Positions 13,085 through 26,746 of a stretch of 64,000 nt of DNA are shown piece after piece. How positions within the stretch are numbered: position 1 is the stretch's first letter; each line of letters opens with the position of its first letter. A model generated the notes under the pieces. The model was not told the origin of the DNA. It did not search any database and saw only the letters and a list, made by a program, of their open reading frames with translations. The position numbers and the translations under genes were made by a program. Origin of the DNA: Prunella strophiata (Eukaryota > Chordata > Aves > Passeriformes > Prunellidae); assembly GCA_036583965.1 (NCBI GenBank), contig JAZBQD010000001.1, positions 27,500,597-27,564,596 on the forward strand, written 5' to 3'.

Positions 13085-14579
13085 GTAAGCTCAATTTTTT
13101 TTTAGCTCAGTTTTAATATATTATTGACCTGATGAGTTTAAAACCAAATAGCAGCAAGCTGCACTCTGGAGAGCCCACCTTGAATGGGAAACATCCCTAC
13201 AGCCAAGTGTATATACAAACTAACAGCTTGCTTTTGCTGGAAAGGAAGTCTCAGCACTGCTATCATCTATGGATTTGCCAGTAGAAGCAATTTTTTATTT
13301 TTTTATCTGAGACTAGGACTAGTCAAGAAAAAAATATTTAAGTGAAGCTTAAAATGTCTTTTTTTTGGTCAGATTTCTCTGCTAAATGTAGTTCCTTCCA
13401 GAAATTTGAACTCGGAACATAGGGGGTATGGTTTGTTTCTAAAAACAAAGATGCTTTCCTTGGCAGGTAAGTTCTACAAGTTCTTGCAGCTTTATTTGAA
13501 ACCAATTCTTTGTTTCCTAGATACATATTAACATTGTGAGAATGCTCTTTCTGTTACAGAGAGAGAATTGCAAACACAGCTGCATATAAATTACAACAGT
13601 GGGTGACAGATTTCACAAGTTGGCTGTAACCAAAATGTTAAGTTTTATTGTTTTTCTAGTCCAAGAATCATATAAACATAATCTTCTTCTTCATGAAATT
13701 GTGATTATTTGATGTGTCATGTCCAATAAACTTCTAAGGGAAAAGCCATGAGAGTTGAAGTTGCCTGAGTGTTAATTCCCACAGATCAAGCCAGGGGTAC
13801 ATTCAGATCAGACTCAGGACTGTAGAAGGGCAACTGAAATAATTCAGTTTGCAAACTGGTTAATAAATACTTCAGCTATATCCATAGCACTGATACATCA
13901 ATGAATCAAAGTAAAAAGAAAAACCTTGCAGATGCTTGCCAAAATAGTAATGAAAGCTGTTTTTCTTCCTGTTTTTGTTTGTGTTTAGTTTTCTAAGCAG
14001 ATTTCATTTTGACAGAGCCTTTAGGAAAAAACCTGTGGGATATGGGGTAATAATAAACCTCAGGAAAAACAAACACATATGACTATAACAACACAGTACA
14101 GATAGGATAATGACACACTAGTGAAAAGCGTTATATGCATGTTTCAGATTAGATTAACTCAATGCCTTATATAACCTGTAATTGTGATGGATTAAAGTTC
14201 CAGTTTGAGAAAAGAATATACATCTGGAAGCATATTGCCCCTTTCCCAAGGAGGACAGCAAACATGGCATAGTAGAAGAAATGAAGAAGCCTACAGAGAC
14301 TGAAAATATCTATAATGAAATATCAGTTATCCCATTATTTGGGTAATTAGGTTAAAGGAACTAGAGGAAGATGCTGATATTGAAATTTTAGACTTGCATT
14401 TTATATGTGTTCAAGGAACAAGTAGAGTCACAGGAAGAGAAGTTTCTGGTTAAGGCTCCTGACTTAGTTGAAAATGGTGTGGAGAAAAGGCATAGTGCTG
14501 CAGTAATTAAACATCCTCCCATTTAGCTTCTCCAACAACCTCCCAAAATAAGCTTAAAAAAATGTTTTCTTCTCCAAAG
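13085..14579. other. AT-rich non-coding stretch
   Basis: No supportable gene. A GGCAG|GTAAGT donor-like site at 13,466 follows a 66-bp open segment with a weaker acceptor (gttccttccag). This was considered and left out. Confidence 0.55.
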
Positions 14580-14696
14580 GAAAGCTACATGAAAACACTA
14601 AGATTTGTTGGAATTAAACCCAGGGATCAAATCTTTGCAAGGGGGCAGATACAGTTGAAAGGTACTGCTGTGGAAGTTTGGAATAAATGCATGCAG
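14580..14696 (+). CDS. exon-like segment C, 117 bp, unidentified
   Basis: A pyrimidine tract (tgttttcttctcc) leads to an AAAG acceptor, weaker at position -3 than the CAG type. The segment ends at a near-ideal donor, ATGCAG|GTAAGA. It is 39 codons, phase 0 to phase 0. It begins ESYMKTLRFVGIKPRD and ends EVWNKCMQ, with a mixed charged and hydrophobic make-up that looks protein-like. No motif or family is recognised. Phase is compatible with segments at 12,896 and 26,747. It may be a pseudo-exon. Confidence 0.28.
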
Positions 14697-15888
14697 GTAA
14701 GACTTGAGAAAAGTCGAAAATAAACCCAGGAGAATCCTTTTCTTCATGTAGCTAAAACCTCTTCCTTCTTACTTCACTATATGGAAGTTTATTCAGTAGA
14801 GCAGACTAAGAGCAAATCTAATTGCTATAGAAATCTCAAGAAATAGATAAGAAGAATTTAAAGACATGTTTGTCTACTTTTTCTGAGGAAGTAATAATCC
14901 AGAACCAGGTGTAAAGCATAAAATTTAAAAAAATTGCATCACTAATTTTTATTTTGCTCTGATGCCATTTGAACTGATTCACAGATTGTTCAACTCTTCT
15001 GTAAATCTCCATTTCTTGCTCAAGAGTTAAAAATCTATTTTTGTATATCCACTACTAGGTTAAATTGTGGTTCAAATCATGAAGGACCCTACTTACACTG
15101 AAAATGGGTAAGCCCTTTAGGTAAAAGCAAGTGGCATAAGCAACAAGGTGCTCTGGCTTATCATTTCACCTGCAAAACACATATTTGGAGTCAGATTATT
15201 TCAATTAACAATACTGAAAGCTCAAAATTCTCTGTTCTAATCAAAGATCTTAAAACTTTGAATTAACTGCTGGCAAAGCTTGGCAATTTCACCAATCCTA
15301 AACCAGAGGTCTATTAATTTAGTGAAGAATGTTATCTCTCTACCCCTACACACCTCAAAAACCTAGCTCATTAGAGAAGCCTTTATTCAGGAAGAAAAAG
15401 ACCTGGCAAGAAAAAGCAAATAGTGCATCCCTAGCAGAAATGTGAAAATTAACACTAATCCAAGCATAAAATATCCACACAATGGCAAATATAGTTTTTC
15501 CCCCTTTCAGTTTTCATCCTAATTTGCAGGTCAGGAATCAGAGGGAAAGAGCCAGCCCCAGCACTGTACCACCAACATAACCTGTCCCATAAATCCAAAC
15601 TCTTCTCCTAAGCAGTGACAAAAATCTTCCTCCACATTACCTGTGTCAATGCTGCCTATAGATTACTGATGGCTTCTAGCTGCTCTCCTTGCATCATGCA
15701 AATCTGTCCCAATAATCATCAGGAAAAGAGCCATTTCAGAGGAATCCAGGCATCTCTGATGTCCCTGGGATCCCTGCATCTTCTCCCTCCTCTCTCTGGG
15801 TAGGGAGAGAAGGAAGGGGAACAGCAGGCTTTTCCACTTCTACCTCTTAATTTCAATTTAGCCCAATTGTTAGGATTATTGCAAAAAG

Positions 15889-15910
15889 TTTAAGACAAAC
15901 TTGTCTTAAA
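15889..15910. repeat. perfect inverted repeat, 10-bp arms, AC spacer
   Basis: TTTAAGACAA, then AC, then TTGTCTTAAA. The arms are exact reverse complements. The same 2-bp AC spacer recurs in the inverted repeat at 54,582. Confidence 0.9.
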
Positions 15911-16840
15911 ATTCAGGACTATGGCTTAATAAAGAATCAAAGTAATGCAATACAGTACTATAGTGAAAACAGGACCTCAAAATCCACACAGTTCACAGCC
16001 CTGAGCCACTCACAGATCTCAGTTTAATGGAAACAACTGCTTTTGGAACTCTCAAAGGCTTCCTTTCTCTGTGAAATTGAAGCTCATTTTGAAAACTAAG
16101 TTGTGCCAGACACATCACCTTTTACAATATGCATCATGTCCCAAACCTCTGAGTGCTGAAAAGCAGCATGGGACACACAGAGGACCCCTCTTGTACAAAT
16201 CAGTCATTTCTTATTTCTATAGCGAACCAAAACAAAAGCCATCATTCTACTGAAGCTGTCTAGGGTGTTCAGTGCTGCATGATGAATCTGAGTAATTTCT
16301 TTGGAAGATGGAATAAGTTCTTTTAGCACTGATTGAAAATGAACCAGTCCACTTTGGACTGATACAAGTGAGGACCAGGGATTAATTCTGTTTTGCCAAG
16401 TTTTTTTTCTACTAATCACCAGAAAGGGTTTGGTACAAAAACCTAATGATATCTTAAAATCTGTGAACTACTAATAATTCATTTAGAGGTGTTTCATTTA
16501 CTGCTCTCAAACAGAGGCTTGCATGAGCAATGAGAATATTACCACATTGCAAAATTTCCACAAATTTCCTTTCACTTGGAACTTCACTACTTCCACTGAA
16601 CATTAATTCACTTCATAAAAGCTGAGAAAGGAATACAAAAAAATTTGGATCTTGCAATTAGTTTCCCAGCATTGGAAGAAATGGATATTTCCATCCAGCT
16701 TGCACTATGTTTGGAGGAGAAATTACGTAGTAATTAGAAATTTTACAGAACATGGAGGCGAAGAAGAATGGGAAAAACTCAGAACTAAATGATCATTTTA
16801 AAAATAACAAGGACTGACAGCAAAGGGAAGGACTTTGGAC

Positions 16841-16870
16841 TCAAGGACTTCCCTGCAAGGAAGTCCTTGA
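16841..16870. repeat. perfect inverted repeat, 12-bp arms, 6-nt loop
   Basis: TCAAGGACTTCC, loop CTGCAA, then GGAAGTCCTTGA. This is the longest perfect hairpin noticed in the window. It is too short to be a microRNA precursor. The nearby upstream text aaggactttggactc is a partial echo of the arm. Confidence 0.9.
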
Positions 16871-16975
16871 AAAAAACTTCACCATCTTAGTTGTGAAAAT
16901 TTAAGACCAATTTGAAAAGTGACAGAATAGTGAAGCACTGGCCTCAGGGTATCAGAGAAAGTTCCAAATACTAAG

Positions 16976-17170
16976 TTGTTTGCTTTGCAAACACTGAGTT
17001 TGCAGTGTGGCCAAAGAATGCTGGCACTGGATTACCAAAGCCCTGCTTGCTGCAGAGCCTGGGTGCTCAGCACCAATCCCCCTGCCTGCTGTGGCCACTT
17101 GCTGCAGCTCCCATTGGGATGCAGAAGGGCTTTTTGCTGGGGAGCCTCTGCACTGGCCATGGCATGACTT
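16976..17170. other. GC-rich islet without CpG
   Basis: Abrupt GC-rich patch (ctgcttgctgcagagcctggg, cccctgcctgctgtggcc) with no CG dinucleotide. All three plus frames stay open for about 60 codons, a result of composition, so no frame can be preferred. It is a decayed repeat or an unrecognised functional block. Confidence 0.4.
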
Positions 17171-19199
17171 GGGAAATCAATGCCAGGCACTGGGATTACT
17201 GCTAATAGGCTACAATTGCCTCATTTGCTTGAAGGGTTATGGAATAAATCCCAGCATCTCAGCCACCAGCAGGAAGAAACTGTTCTAGCAAGCACCAGGT
17301 CTTTGTTGTCCTTTTCAACCTACCAGCTCTGCTTTCTACCAATATTTATCACAAATCAATCCTAGAGCAAACACATTTTCCCATTTCAATTTCTTCAAGT
17401 TCACTCTCAAAATAGGGATTTAATCAAAAGAATAATTTTAAGAATCCTCTAAAGGAAAGAAATTTCTGAACTTCACTGCACCATACAAGTAAGATTAATT
17501 TCCTAGTATTGATCTTCTAAGAGCTCTTTTAATAATGCTACAAATTATATGTTAATAGAAAGTTCAAATGTCCATTATATGTCTGGAAGAATTGTGATAA
17601 TAAAGATGAATATGAGGACTATGGTCTAAAAGTGCTTAAATAGAAGCCTGGTAATTTCCATTTTGAGAGGTGGGGGTTTTTTTCCTTAAGCTTTATTAAT
17701 AAACCACTGAAAAATCAAAGAAAAATCCCATAACAGTGATTAAATAATTCTAGAAATAATAATTCTTAAAAAAAGGCTTGTTTTCTGAGATTTCTTACCA
17801 CAAATTTCGGGAAAAGTCACTGTCACATTCAAACCCTCATAGTAACTCTCACTAAAGACAAACAATATGAAAGGCATCTACTCCCCAGTTCCTTTTCTAG
17901 CTCTGGCACTGTACAGGCATATAACACCCAGACAAAATATACAATTCACTCTTTTTAAGGTGCTTATTCATGAGCAAATTCAGCCAGATAAGAAATATCT
18001 GAATATCTATTTTCATATCTGAAAGTAGGTAGGGAAGTTTAAGTACTTTCTTGAGGGACAGGGAAAGGTGAATAAGAGGGAAGAGTAAGATAAATTGGAG
18101 AACTTCGTAATAAATTTTAAAGGCACTACAGTTTTAGTCCTTGAAGCCACAGTTTTTCAGATTTCACTGAAATTCCTAACCAAACACTGTTCTCACTTCC
18201 AGTACTTGGTAGCACTTAGACATGAGCTCTAAATAATTAAATACTTGAGATTGTGCATGAAAAAGTAGTTCTACCTGTATTTTCTACTAGTTTTTCTATG
18301 CAAATAATGGTATTTGATATTTTTCAGAGCATCTTTATGCAAGTAGTCAGGAAGAATTTAAGTAAGATACCAACAAAAGAATGAAAAATTATCTTCATCA
18401 ATCTGCCAGAGAAGAGAAATTGGAATTGTTACAGCTTAAAATTTTATGCAGGTTTTATTAGAGTCTGTAGAAGCTTCTCAATAAAATTGATTGCTTTCCA
18501 CCTGCAATGGCTGGAGACACAATCCAGGAGGTGAAGCCTATCATTCAGCTCTTATTGGCATTTTACATATTCAGACTAGTCTTTTGCTCCTTGGTTACAG
18601 AGTCAGATAGGAAGTGTGTGCATAAATGAGCAGCTCTGGAAAGCAAAGCTGTATTCTCCCCACAGTCCCTGAAGGGCACATTGTGTCAGCAGGATTCAGA
18701 AGAGAACTATGGTCAGTCTCTGTTTGCTTCATAATATTTGAGCCATGTGGGGTGAAAATCTATCCCCAGTCAGCCAGAAATTAGGCAGTTTCTAATACCA
18801 TGTTATTATAACCTGCTTCAAACACCTGATAAAACAATGGGTTTTCTGCTAATCATATCCCCAGTGATACCACATTTCCAATGTAAAGAAACTTAAGCAT
18901 GGTTAGGAACGCTGAGAATCATGCACTGCCTTTAAAATCTTTGCTCTATCCTTTAATTTCTAGTCCCTTTCCAATACTCAGATTAAATCATACCTTTATG
19001 AACTTTAGTCCAATTATTAAAATTTATGAATACAAAAGGAAGGATGTTTACTTCAAATTTGACTCTACAATCTTAAGTATCATTTTAACAAAATCAGCTA
19101 GTTCATTAAATCTTGATTCCCTGGAATTTTCCATCAGTTGAGCCCATAATGTTTTAATCCTCCCCTAAAACACTTAAGATCTGGATATCTTTTAGCAGT

Positions 19200-20200
19200 G
19201 AACATTTACTGCTTTACAGATGGACAATGGCTAATGCAAGCATTGTGTAAATGCATTATTACTCATGGATATGAGCTTAGCTTTTTAATTGGTGTACCTC
19301 TCTTCTCCCATCTGCCTGCCTTGGCTTTTCCACACAGATAGAAAAATAGTTTTTGTTTAATTACATCTTTTATTGTTTTACTGACATTTTCCCTGTCATT
19401 CTCTGAAAATAGGAACAAACAATAACACTCTCTTTACTGGCTTTTGGACACCTCATTTACTCAAATTCCTAATTTGCTGCAGTTTGTTGAAGTCCATGAA
19501 AATAAGACATTTTGCTAAAGCTAATCAAGTGCCGATCTGCTTCCTGCTTCAAGAATAATTTATTCTTCTAAGCAAGATAAACTTCTTGTTTATTTCTTAA
19601 ACCTTCAGATTAACATATTAATTGCATAATTGCTGCACTTCTACAGGGCTTAATTCTGCCAGAGAAATGAGAGGCTCACTAGGAAGGAGTTTATATATTT
19701 CAGAGACTTTCAGGCCTCACGCAGGGACCTATATAAACTGACAAGTTTAATTCTAACAAATGAATTAATTAATCAGGATGGCTTAGCAGGTTGCTGTTAT
19801 GCTGTTCTGTTCTAATTTAGCTGACACTTCCCAATGGTCAATAAGCCCTGTATTTCAGAATTCAAAGAGGTAGGACAAGCTCCCTCCTATTACCAGAGAT
19901 CTCTTCTATGGACCAGGTCTCACATTTACTGATTTCCATGAAAACACAAAGAAAAAGAGAAAGATGGCTCAGAGCAAACATTACAAGAGAAAATGTTCTG
20001 ACATTTACTAGTGTCTCCAGCCATTCCCACACAAATCAGTACCCTCAATATATTATCTGTGCATTATTAAGGAACTTGCTTTAAAATCATTGGCTTTTTC
20101 AAACATTTCAATGAATGATTTGAGAGGCTGATTACTTTGATGGGGAAATAAGTTTTTTATCTCTGCCTGGGTTTGCAAGGTATTAATAAAATTCAAATTT
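19200..20200. promoter_or_regulatory. possible conserved regulatory DNA (composition only)
   Basis: The stretch carries several homeodomain-type TAATTA/TTAATTAA words (for example aatgaattaattaatcagg) in low-repeat sequence without homopolymer clutter. This texture is typical of vertebrate conserved non-coding elements. There is no direct evidence of conservation or activity. Confidence 0.12.
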
Positions 20201-22107
20201 GTTCATACTGTTTAAAAAAATTAATAGGCCCCATCAACTTTCCATGTGTCTAACCAGAGCTTTATATCATGAAAATAAATACATGCATTAAATATAAGTA
20301 TTAATAAATATATCTATTAAATTTAAGATATTAATATCCAAGGGCTATTTCAAAGAAAAGCACATTTCTTAGGGGCCATGCCTAAAAACAGCCTCCACTT
20401 CTGCTCCTCCTTGAATCTGGAGACACTAATTGGATGTTATTCCTAGAATTAGAAGAAAAATCCAGAGGAACCACTGAGGTTTCCAATATTTCAGTTAGTC
20501 ATGGCAAAAAGAAGCAAGTGACAGATCAAAGAGGAAGGGTTGGAAACCTCAGAACAAGTTTAAACTTCCTGCTTTTCCTCTATTTTTTTTCCTCTCCAGC
20601 CACAGCTCTTGCTGAGACCTCATGATTAGACATTCAGGCTGCTGCACCATTCACTAGCTAGGTACAACATTTAATTTTCTCTTATCAGAATCAGACTATA
20701 TAATTACTTCTGTGTGTCTGGCTCTGGTTGCAAGGAGCTTGGTCTGGCTGTAAGCTGGCTGATGTACCTGCCTGTGTACTGGGGGCCTGGGCAGAGGTTT
20801 TAGAAAACCTTTCCTACATGATTTAGAAGCCCCAGTTTGTGAATTAAGATTATTAACTGGTATTCATGTAAATATTTTTCTTCCTGGAAATTAAACACTG
20901 AAAGAGGAAGGACTGTTTTCATTCAATCATCACTCAATTCATGAGTACTGAGATCATGGAATAAAATGTTCCATCTTCTCTTCAGGGAAGAATTCTAAAC
21001 ACCCCTAATAAACAGTCTTTAAAATTTCTTATTCAAGATACTATTCTACAAGGATTTAGCTACATGCTGTACTTTGTAAGATAAAGAGGCTCCAGTAAAG
21101 ACACTGATTAATAGAGACCTAAAGTGAGTGAAAATCCTGGTATGGAAGAAAAATGAACATTAGCCTGATATTAAGACTCTTTTGCCAGAATCCTCAACTT
21201 TAATGTACATGTTTATATAACACTTTAAAATTAAATATTCAATATCTAACCTGAGATCTGCATATGAATGCTAGAAATCCATAAAATATGACCTCAATGT
21301 CCTGAAAGGCCATGCCTTAAAAATAGTTGGAGAATGAACTTAGAGCAAAAGGGAATTTTCTGTGGAGTATTTAACAATTCTTGTAGCACCAGTGATATTG
21401 ATCAAAGGTGTAAATATCTGTAATCCATAACAAATGGTTTCTACTGACAGTAACTGGAGGAACATAAAGAAAGGAACCATACAAGCCATTCCTCTGTAGC
21501 TCTCCACCAAGAACAGAAAAAGTTACTGAAAATAGTAGAAAAATGTTTACAGTGTTTGACATTCAATTATGTTCAGAAAAGAGTAGTGAACATTTCTGCA
21601 GACATTTGTGACAGATCCTACTTGTTTGCCAGTGAAAGAATTCATCAATACTAAATATAACTCTGTACAATGACACTCATTTTAGCTAATTTTGAAAGCA
21701 ATCCTAGTCTGCATCTACATTCTTAGCTTTGGAAGAAATTCCTAAAAAAAAGCTTCCTTTATATGAAAAATAGTGAAAAAATATATATGCTATGTACCCA
21801 ATCCACAGCATAAATGTAGATAACTGGAAGGGATTTTTAAATAGGCATTTTTAAAATTTAACAGTGTCTGATTTGCAAAGCTACTGATTAAAAGGTCAGA
21901 AATAATGAGTGTCTTGCAATAAAATCATGCAGATTGTGACACAGACAGTCATGTTACAAGTTTTACTAGCAGCTGACCATTATTGTTCTAGAGAAACAGC
22001 CACATACTTCAACTACACCTTATTGTCAGATAAAATGTGTGGCTAGGTTGTACAGCAGGGCAATGAATAAACAAGACAAAAGAAAAAAAAAAAGAATGAG
22101 CAGATAC

Positions 22108-22127
22108 CTGGCTTCAAAAGAATGGCT
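22108..22127 (-). other. minus-strand microexon-like segment, 20 bp
   Basis: On the minus strand an excellent pyrimidine-rich acceptor (TTACTTCTTTGTATCCCACAG) is followed after only 20 bp by CCAG|GTATCT. One frame reads SHSFEA plus a split codon. No linked exon is recognised. Probably a decoy. Confidence 0.1.
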
Positions 22128-25100
22128 CTGTGGGATACAAAGAAGTAAAAACATGGAGAAGAAATTAAGTGGAACAGAATCTATTTGCATTACAGATTGA
22201 ACACAGTGGAAGGTGAGCAACATTTTGCTGCACAATGGTGAAATAAGTCAAATATCCCAGCAATGGTTTCATGTCCCAGAAATGAGCTTTCACTGCTGTT
22301 AAAACTTCAGCTACATATTTTTTCACAAAAACTTTTTAAAAAAAGCAACTCCTTGTTTGCATCTCTATTTCAAGTCACCAAAGTTTTAAGTATGCTCAAG
22401 TGCTACAGCAAAGTTGAGAGATCTTATGGCTTTTCAATTATGGATTTCCTCTGAAATTTTTTTAACAGACCCAGTATTGCACTTTCACTTTCTGTAATAA
22501 ATTTCTTCTTTGCAAATCTGTGCACATGAAGAATCAATTCACACTTTGGAACAAAGAAACACTTAACAAGAAGTCTAAAAAGGTAGAGTTTGCTTAAATG
22601 CTATGTCATTTGCAAGAATTAAAAGAATGGAAAAATAATATTTTACCCTAAAAATGAGTGGTAATTTATAACACAGCATGCTGGAGAAAAATAATAAAAA
22701 TCCTATTTTTTAGGCAAATGTCATGCCATATTTTATTTAAGGTGTATCTTTTGTTCTGATCTCTTCCTTCCATATTATTCCCAACATAAAATGTGCTCAT
22801 CTTACTGGTGATCAGAAGTATAAGCCCATCTGGGAGACTGAAATTGTTGGAAATTCAACATTGAATTCAACATGTAGAGGTGAAATGTGAACTTCACCTT
22901 CCCTCAGAAGATATATGGAGGACATTTTTCATCTTCCACCCTGAATGAGATCTGTGTAAAACCCAAATGCTGTATGACTTTACTTCTGTAAGAGATAAAT
23001 TTCCCTGAGGAAAATATTTGTGGAATAAGGATGCCATTTGTTTACAGGCTTATCAGGAAAAAAACTAAATCTGGAGAGACCAACTGTCCCCTGATATTTT
23101 GAGTATTTCACATGTTTGACATCATTCCTGGTACAGCACCACCTACCTCATTTGGCATCTACAAATGTGAGAAAAAGTACAAAAAGAATTTTATTAATTT
23201 GGAGTACAGGAAACAAACATGAAGGAATAAAATCTAGAGCCCTTTATCTACTCTGATGGACAAACTATACAACTAATATGTCAAAAATGGAGCACACATT
23301 CGGTACCACAGGAAAAAACTCTCTGGGAAATTCACTCAGTCTGCAAACCCAGGTTTTTCATGGGAATGGGCTGTGCCAAGTCACCTCAGACATGTGGTAT
23401 TGCCTTAAAATCCATGGCAGATCTAAATTTCAGTGTCACCCTTAAAAAACGGCCAAAAAACCCCAAACACTTTTCAGAGAAATTTATAGGTACAAAAGTC
23501 AAGCCAGAAAATAGTGGATGTTACATGAAACTAGCATGGGAGAATGATGAAGTCTTAATGGACAAATAAAAGAAGTTTAATTAATTCAAATGCTGTTACA
23601 ACGTGCACTCAGCTAAGGAAGTATTTGAAATTTTATGAGCTCTTAAATAGAACCAAGTTTTACTGTAATGCCCAGTAGAAGTTGTCCCTCACCCTCTAAA
23701 AATTAAATACTTTGTAAGGAAAGACAAAGTTTCTCACAAGGCCAGTCCAAGCATGAAAAATGACCTGCTCAAGAAATTAAGAATCACCTGCCTTGGTGTT
23801 CACAATTTCCCTGGAAAATATATCAAAGTAAAGGTCTTATGACCAAAATCAATTACTAGAAGACTTATACTTCAAAACAAAGATACTCCTCTTGATTTGC
23901 TGCATCCTCTTAGAAGAAAGGACTGGAGTGTTATGACAATCATAAAATAACCCAACATACCCTGAAAGCTGCTCAGGTGCCCTCTGGGATGTGACATTCA
24001 CATAGGTTCTACTCCATACATCCAGCATAAAATACTGAACAACTCATGGGACTGATCAAAATGACATGACTGTGTGTTACATGTCCACAGTTACAGGTAA
24101 TTAGGAGGAATGTTACATTTGCTACTGCTTCTTCACTGGATGGTGTATGTCCAACTCAGCAGGTATTATCAGTTCACAATTCATCTCACAATCCATTATT
24201 CCCTTCCTGAAAAAAGACTACAATTTCCTAAGTGTTTACTTTAAAACTCAGATACTCAGCTGAGAATGAAGTGGCCCATGAAGAGCCTGGAGAGCCTGTT
24301 CACTATGAACTGACGTCAGATTTGAGAGAAGAATAAAAACAGTGAGCAGGTACTTTCTTCTCCTATCTTTCTGTATCTAAGTAGCAGGTTTTGTGAAAAA
24401 GAAGAGAAGAAAAGCTGACCCTCTCCTGCTTGACACTGACACGTGCAGGCCCAGCTGTCACATGCAGGAGAGTTGCTGCTCTCCAGTGCTCCACAGAAAT
24501 GGCAGAAAATTACTTCACTGAAGAAGTCCAAAGACAGATGTAACCTGCTATGCTCCTGCACAGAGCTTACAGGAAACCCACTGTCTCCAATAACCATGGA
24601 TTTTACTCAGTTGTATGCTCAAAGGACTATTTTGAAGGATTTTGTCAAATTATTTACATATAGTCAATTAAACTGTCTTTTAAAATAAATAGTTCAAAAT
24701 TGACATTTTCCACCAACCCTTCATGATTTTGCAATATTGACTTCTCATGCTGCAGTATATCCCAGAAGATTGGCTTGCCATAATTAAACACAGTGTATTT
24801 AATGTACTGCTGAGTGTGAGGGAGAGGATGGGCACACTCTTTAGAGCTGCTGAAACATGAAGCATCCAAGGTCAAATTTTGACATTTAAGTTTTAACTGA
24901 GGCATAGAAATGTTAGGGGAAAAGGCCTTATTTTCAGCAGTGGCACAACAGCTGAAAATATCCATGTTATTGTCTTTTTAAAAACTATTTTACTTATTTA
25001 TAATGTGGAATTTCCAAGTCCATCATAATTAAGTTTCCATTTGCACAGCATTCTGCCCACTGTTTCTAGTTCTTTTTAATGCACCTCTATATTGGGCTGA

Positions 25101-26746
25101 AACAAAGTTCTACAGGAGTGTCCAATTTTTTTCAATTATCTGCAGTATGATGCCAGATTTGTTATGTGCCACCTCATTTCATTTACTGCTATTTACTGTC
25201 CTCCAGCTGTCAGCATCAATGTTTATTTTCTACCTGCTTGCTGCCAAGCTGCCTTTCTAGAGCTGTTATGCATCTACATTTCACCCACACTGCTCTTTTC
25301 ATCATTATTTGTAGCACCATCTATAAACATGAAATCCAACCTTCAAATGTCAGGCAGTTATCCACAAAAGGGTACCCAAATCACTAAATGCAGGGTTCTC
25401 CACTCATCCCTTCAGAGATTTGATTTACTTTGACGTGTCATGCAAATAATATCCAAGTACACACTGAAATTAACGAGCAAAAGAAAACATTTACTCTGTT
25501 CCCTCAGCCAGGCTACAGCAGTAAACATGATTGTCACCAACATTATGTTGTTTTGTCCCTTGCTTTCCTCAAAGAGTTGAACTTGTAGTATTCCCAAAAT
25601 AAACAACCACTCGACAACCTACAGTCATAATATTTACTTGTTTAACACTTTAAAACATCAGCATGCCATGCTTAGAAGACTGAAAGCAATTCAGAACATT
25701 AAACAATAACAAATCACCGCTGCCTTCAAGCAAAAAAACAAACAAAAAAATCAGTTACACATAATTTCCATGTATTCTGTTGCAAATTGCACACAGACAG
25801 AGGTGAGAAAGCCTCAAATTTTGACTCCTACGTGTTTCACTGAGGCTTGAAATTTATTATGGATTAATTAAACATTAAAGCAATCAAAGTAACCCAGGCC
25901 TTGAGTCTAATTCAAAAATAGACACTTCTACTCTAAAAGACCCTTGCACTGGTGCATTGCACAGCTGTAACGGGGCACTGGTGATGGGAGAACACAACAG
26001 GACAGAGCTGCACGTAGCATTTATTGCAGGGATGGCAGCAAGGAAAAGAGCAGGCATGATTCTGGACAAGCAAGGCCTCCCTTGTGTGAAATCAACTCAA
26101 ATGATCTTTCACAATTGAAGGAAAGCTTTTTCTTTCCTTAATACTTGTCAACCTTTATTAAGGCATCATTTTCATCAGCAGTGTTTGAATTGCATGTGTC
26201 TGACACATTCATTTGTCTGTAAAGGTCAGAGCAACACCAGGCCCAGAGGAGGTCTGGCTGGCAAGGGGGATTTCTTGTACACAGGAGCACAAAAACACAA
26301 GCAGACTATTTTATTTTGGAGTGCATGAATGCAGCAGCTTCTGCACAAGTTTTGGGAGCAGAATGCCTTATCAACATAATTATACATTAACTTCAATTCA
26401 TATTTAAAAAGATTGTGTCTATTTGACCCCAAGGCTGCATTGCTTCAGGATTCTGCTATTCATGCAGCTGGGGACTATCTTTGAGAAATGATGTAATAAA
26501 GGAAAGGGGAAAAATAAAAAGACTGAAAAATGCAAGATGAAAATACAAGTCAAGGACCAAAGAAAATTAACCATTGCATTTTTTTCTTGATCCTATATTA
26601 GAAGTACCATCTCAATGTTTTGTTATCATACACCTTTTAACACTAATATTAGAGATTCTATAACTCTGGAGAAAAGAAAATACATATTTGAGTCAAAACT
26701 GAAATTAAACTATGCCTACTTGATTTTTTACCCCGCCTACTTTCAG
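22128..26746. other. AT-rich non-coding stretch
   Basis: No supportable gene. A 12-nt microexon-like segment lies on the minus strand at 23,147-23,158. Open frames at 23,360-23,569 and 24,316-24,965 are unrecognisable. A short direct repeat, aattcaacat twice, lies around 22,851-22,873. Confidence 0.6.
23147..23158 (-). other. minus-strand microexon-like segment, 12 nt
   Basis: On the minus strand a very strong acceptor (TTTTTCTCACATTTGTAG) is followed by ATGCCAAATGAG and then a GTAGGT donor-like site. It would be phase-neutral (12 nt, four codons, MPNE). Vertebrate neuronal microexons look like this, but no host gene is evident. Confidence 0.12.

Larger units (their letters stand above)
14697..22107. 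other. AT-rich non-coding stretch
   Basis: No supportable gene. It holds two perfect inverted repeats (15,889-15,910; 16,841-16,870), a CpG-free GC-rich islet (16,976-17,170), and at about 19,200-20,200 a segment rich in TAATTA-type words that resembles conserved regulatory DNA by composition only. Confidence 0.6.

Noticed and set aside
23360..23569. 69-codon plus-strand frame, lysine-rich
   Set aside because: Looks mildly protein-like but has no boundaries or recognisable match.
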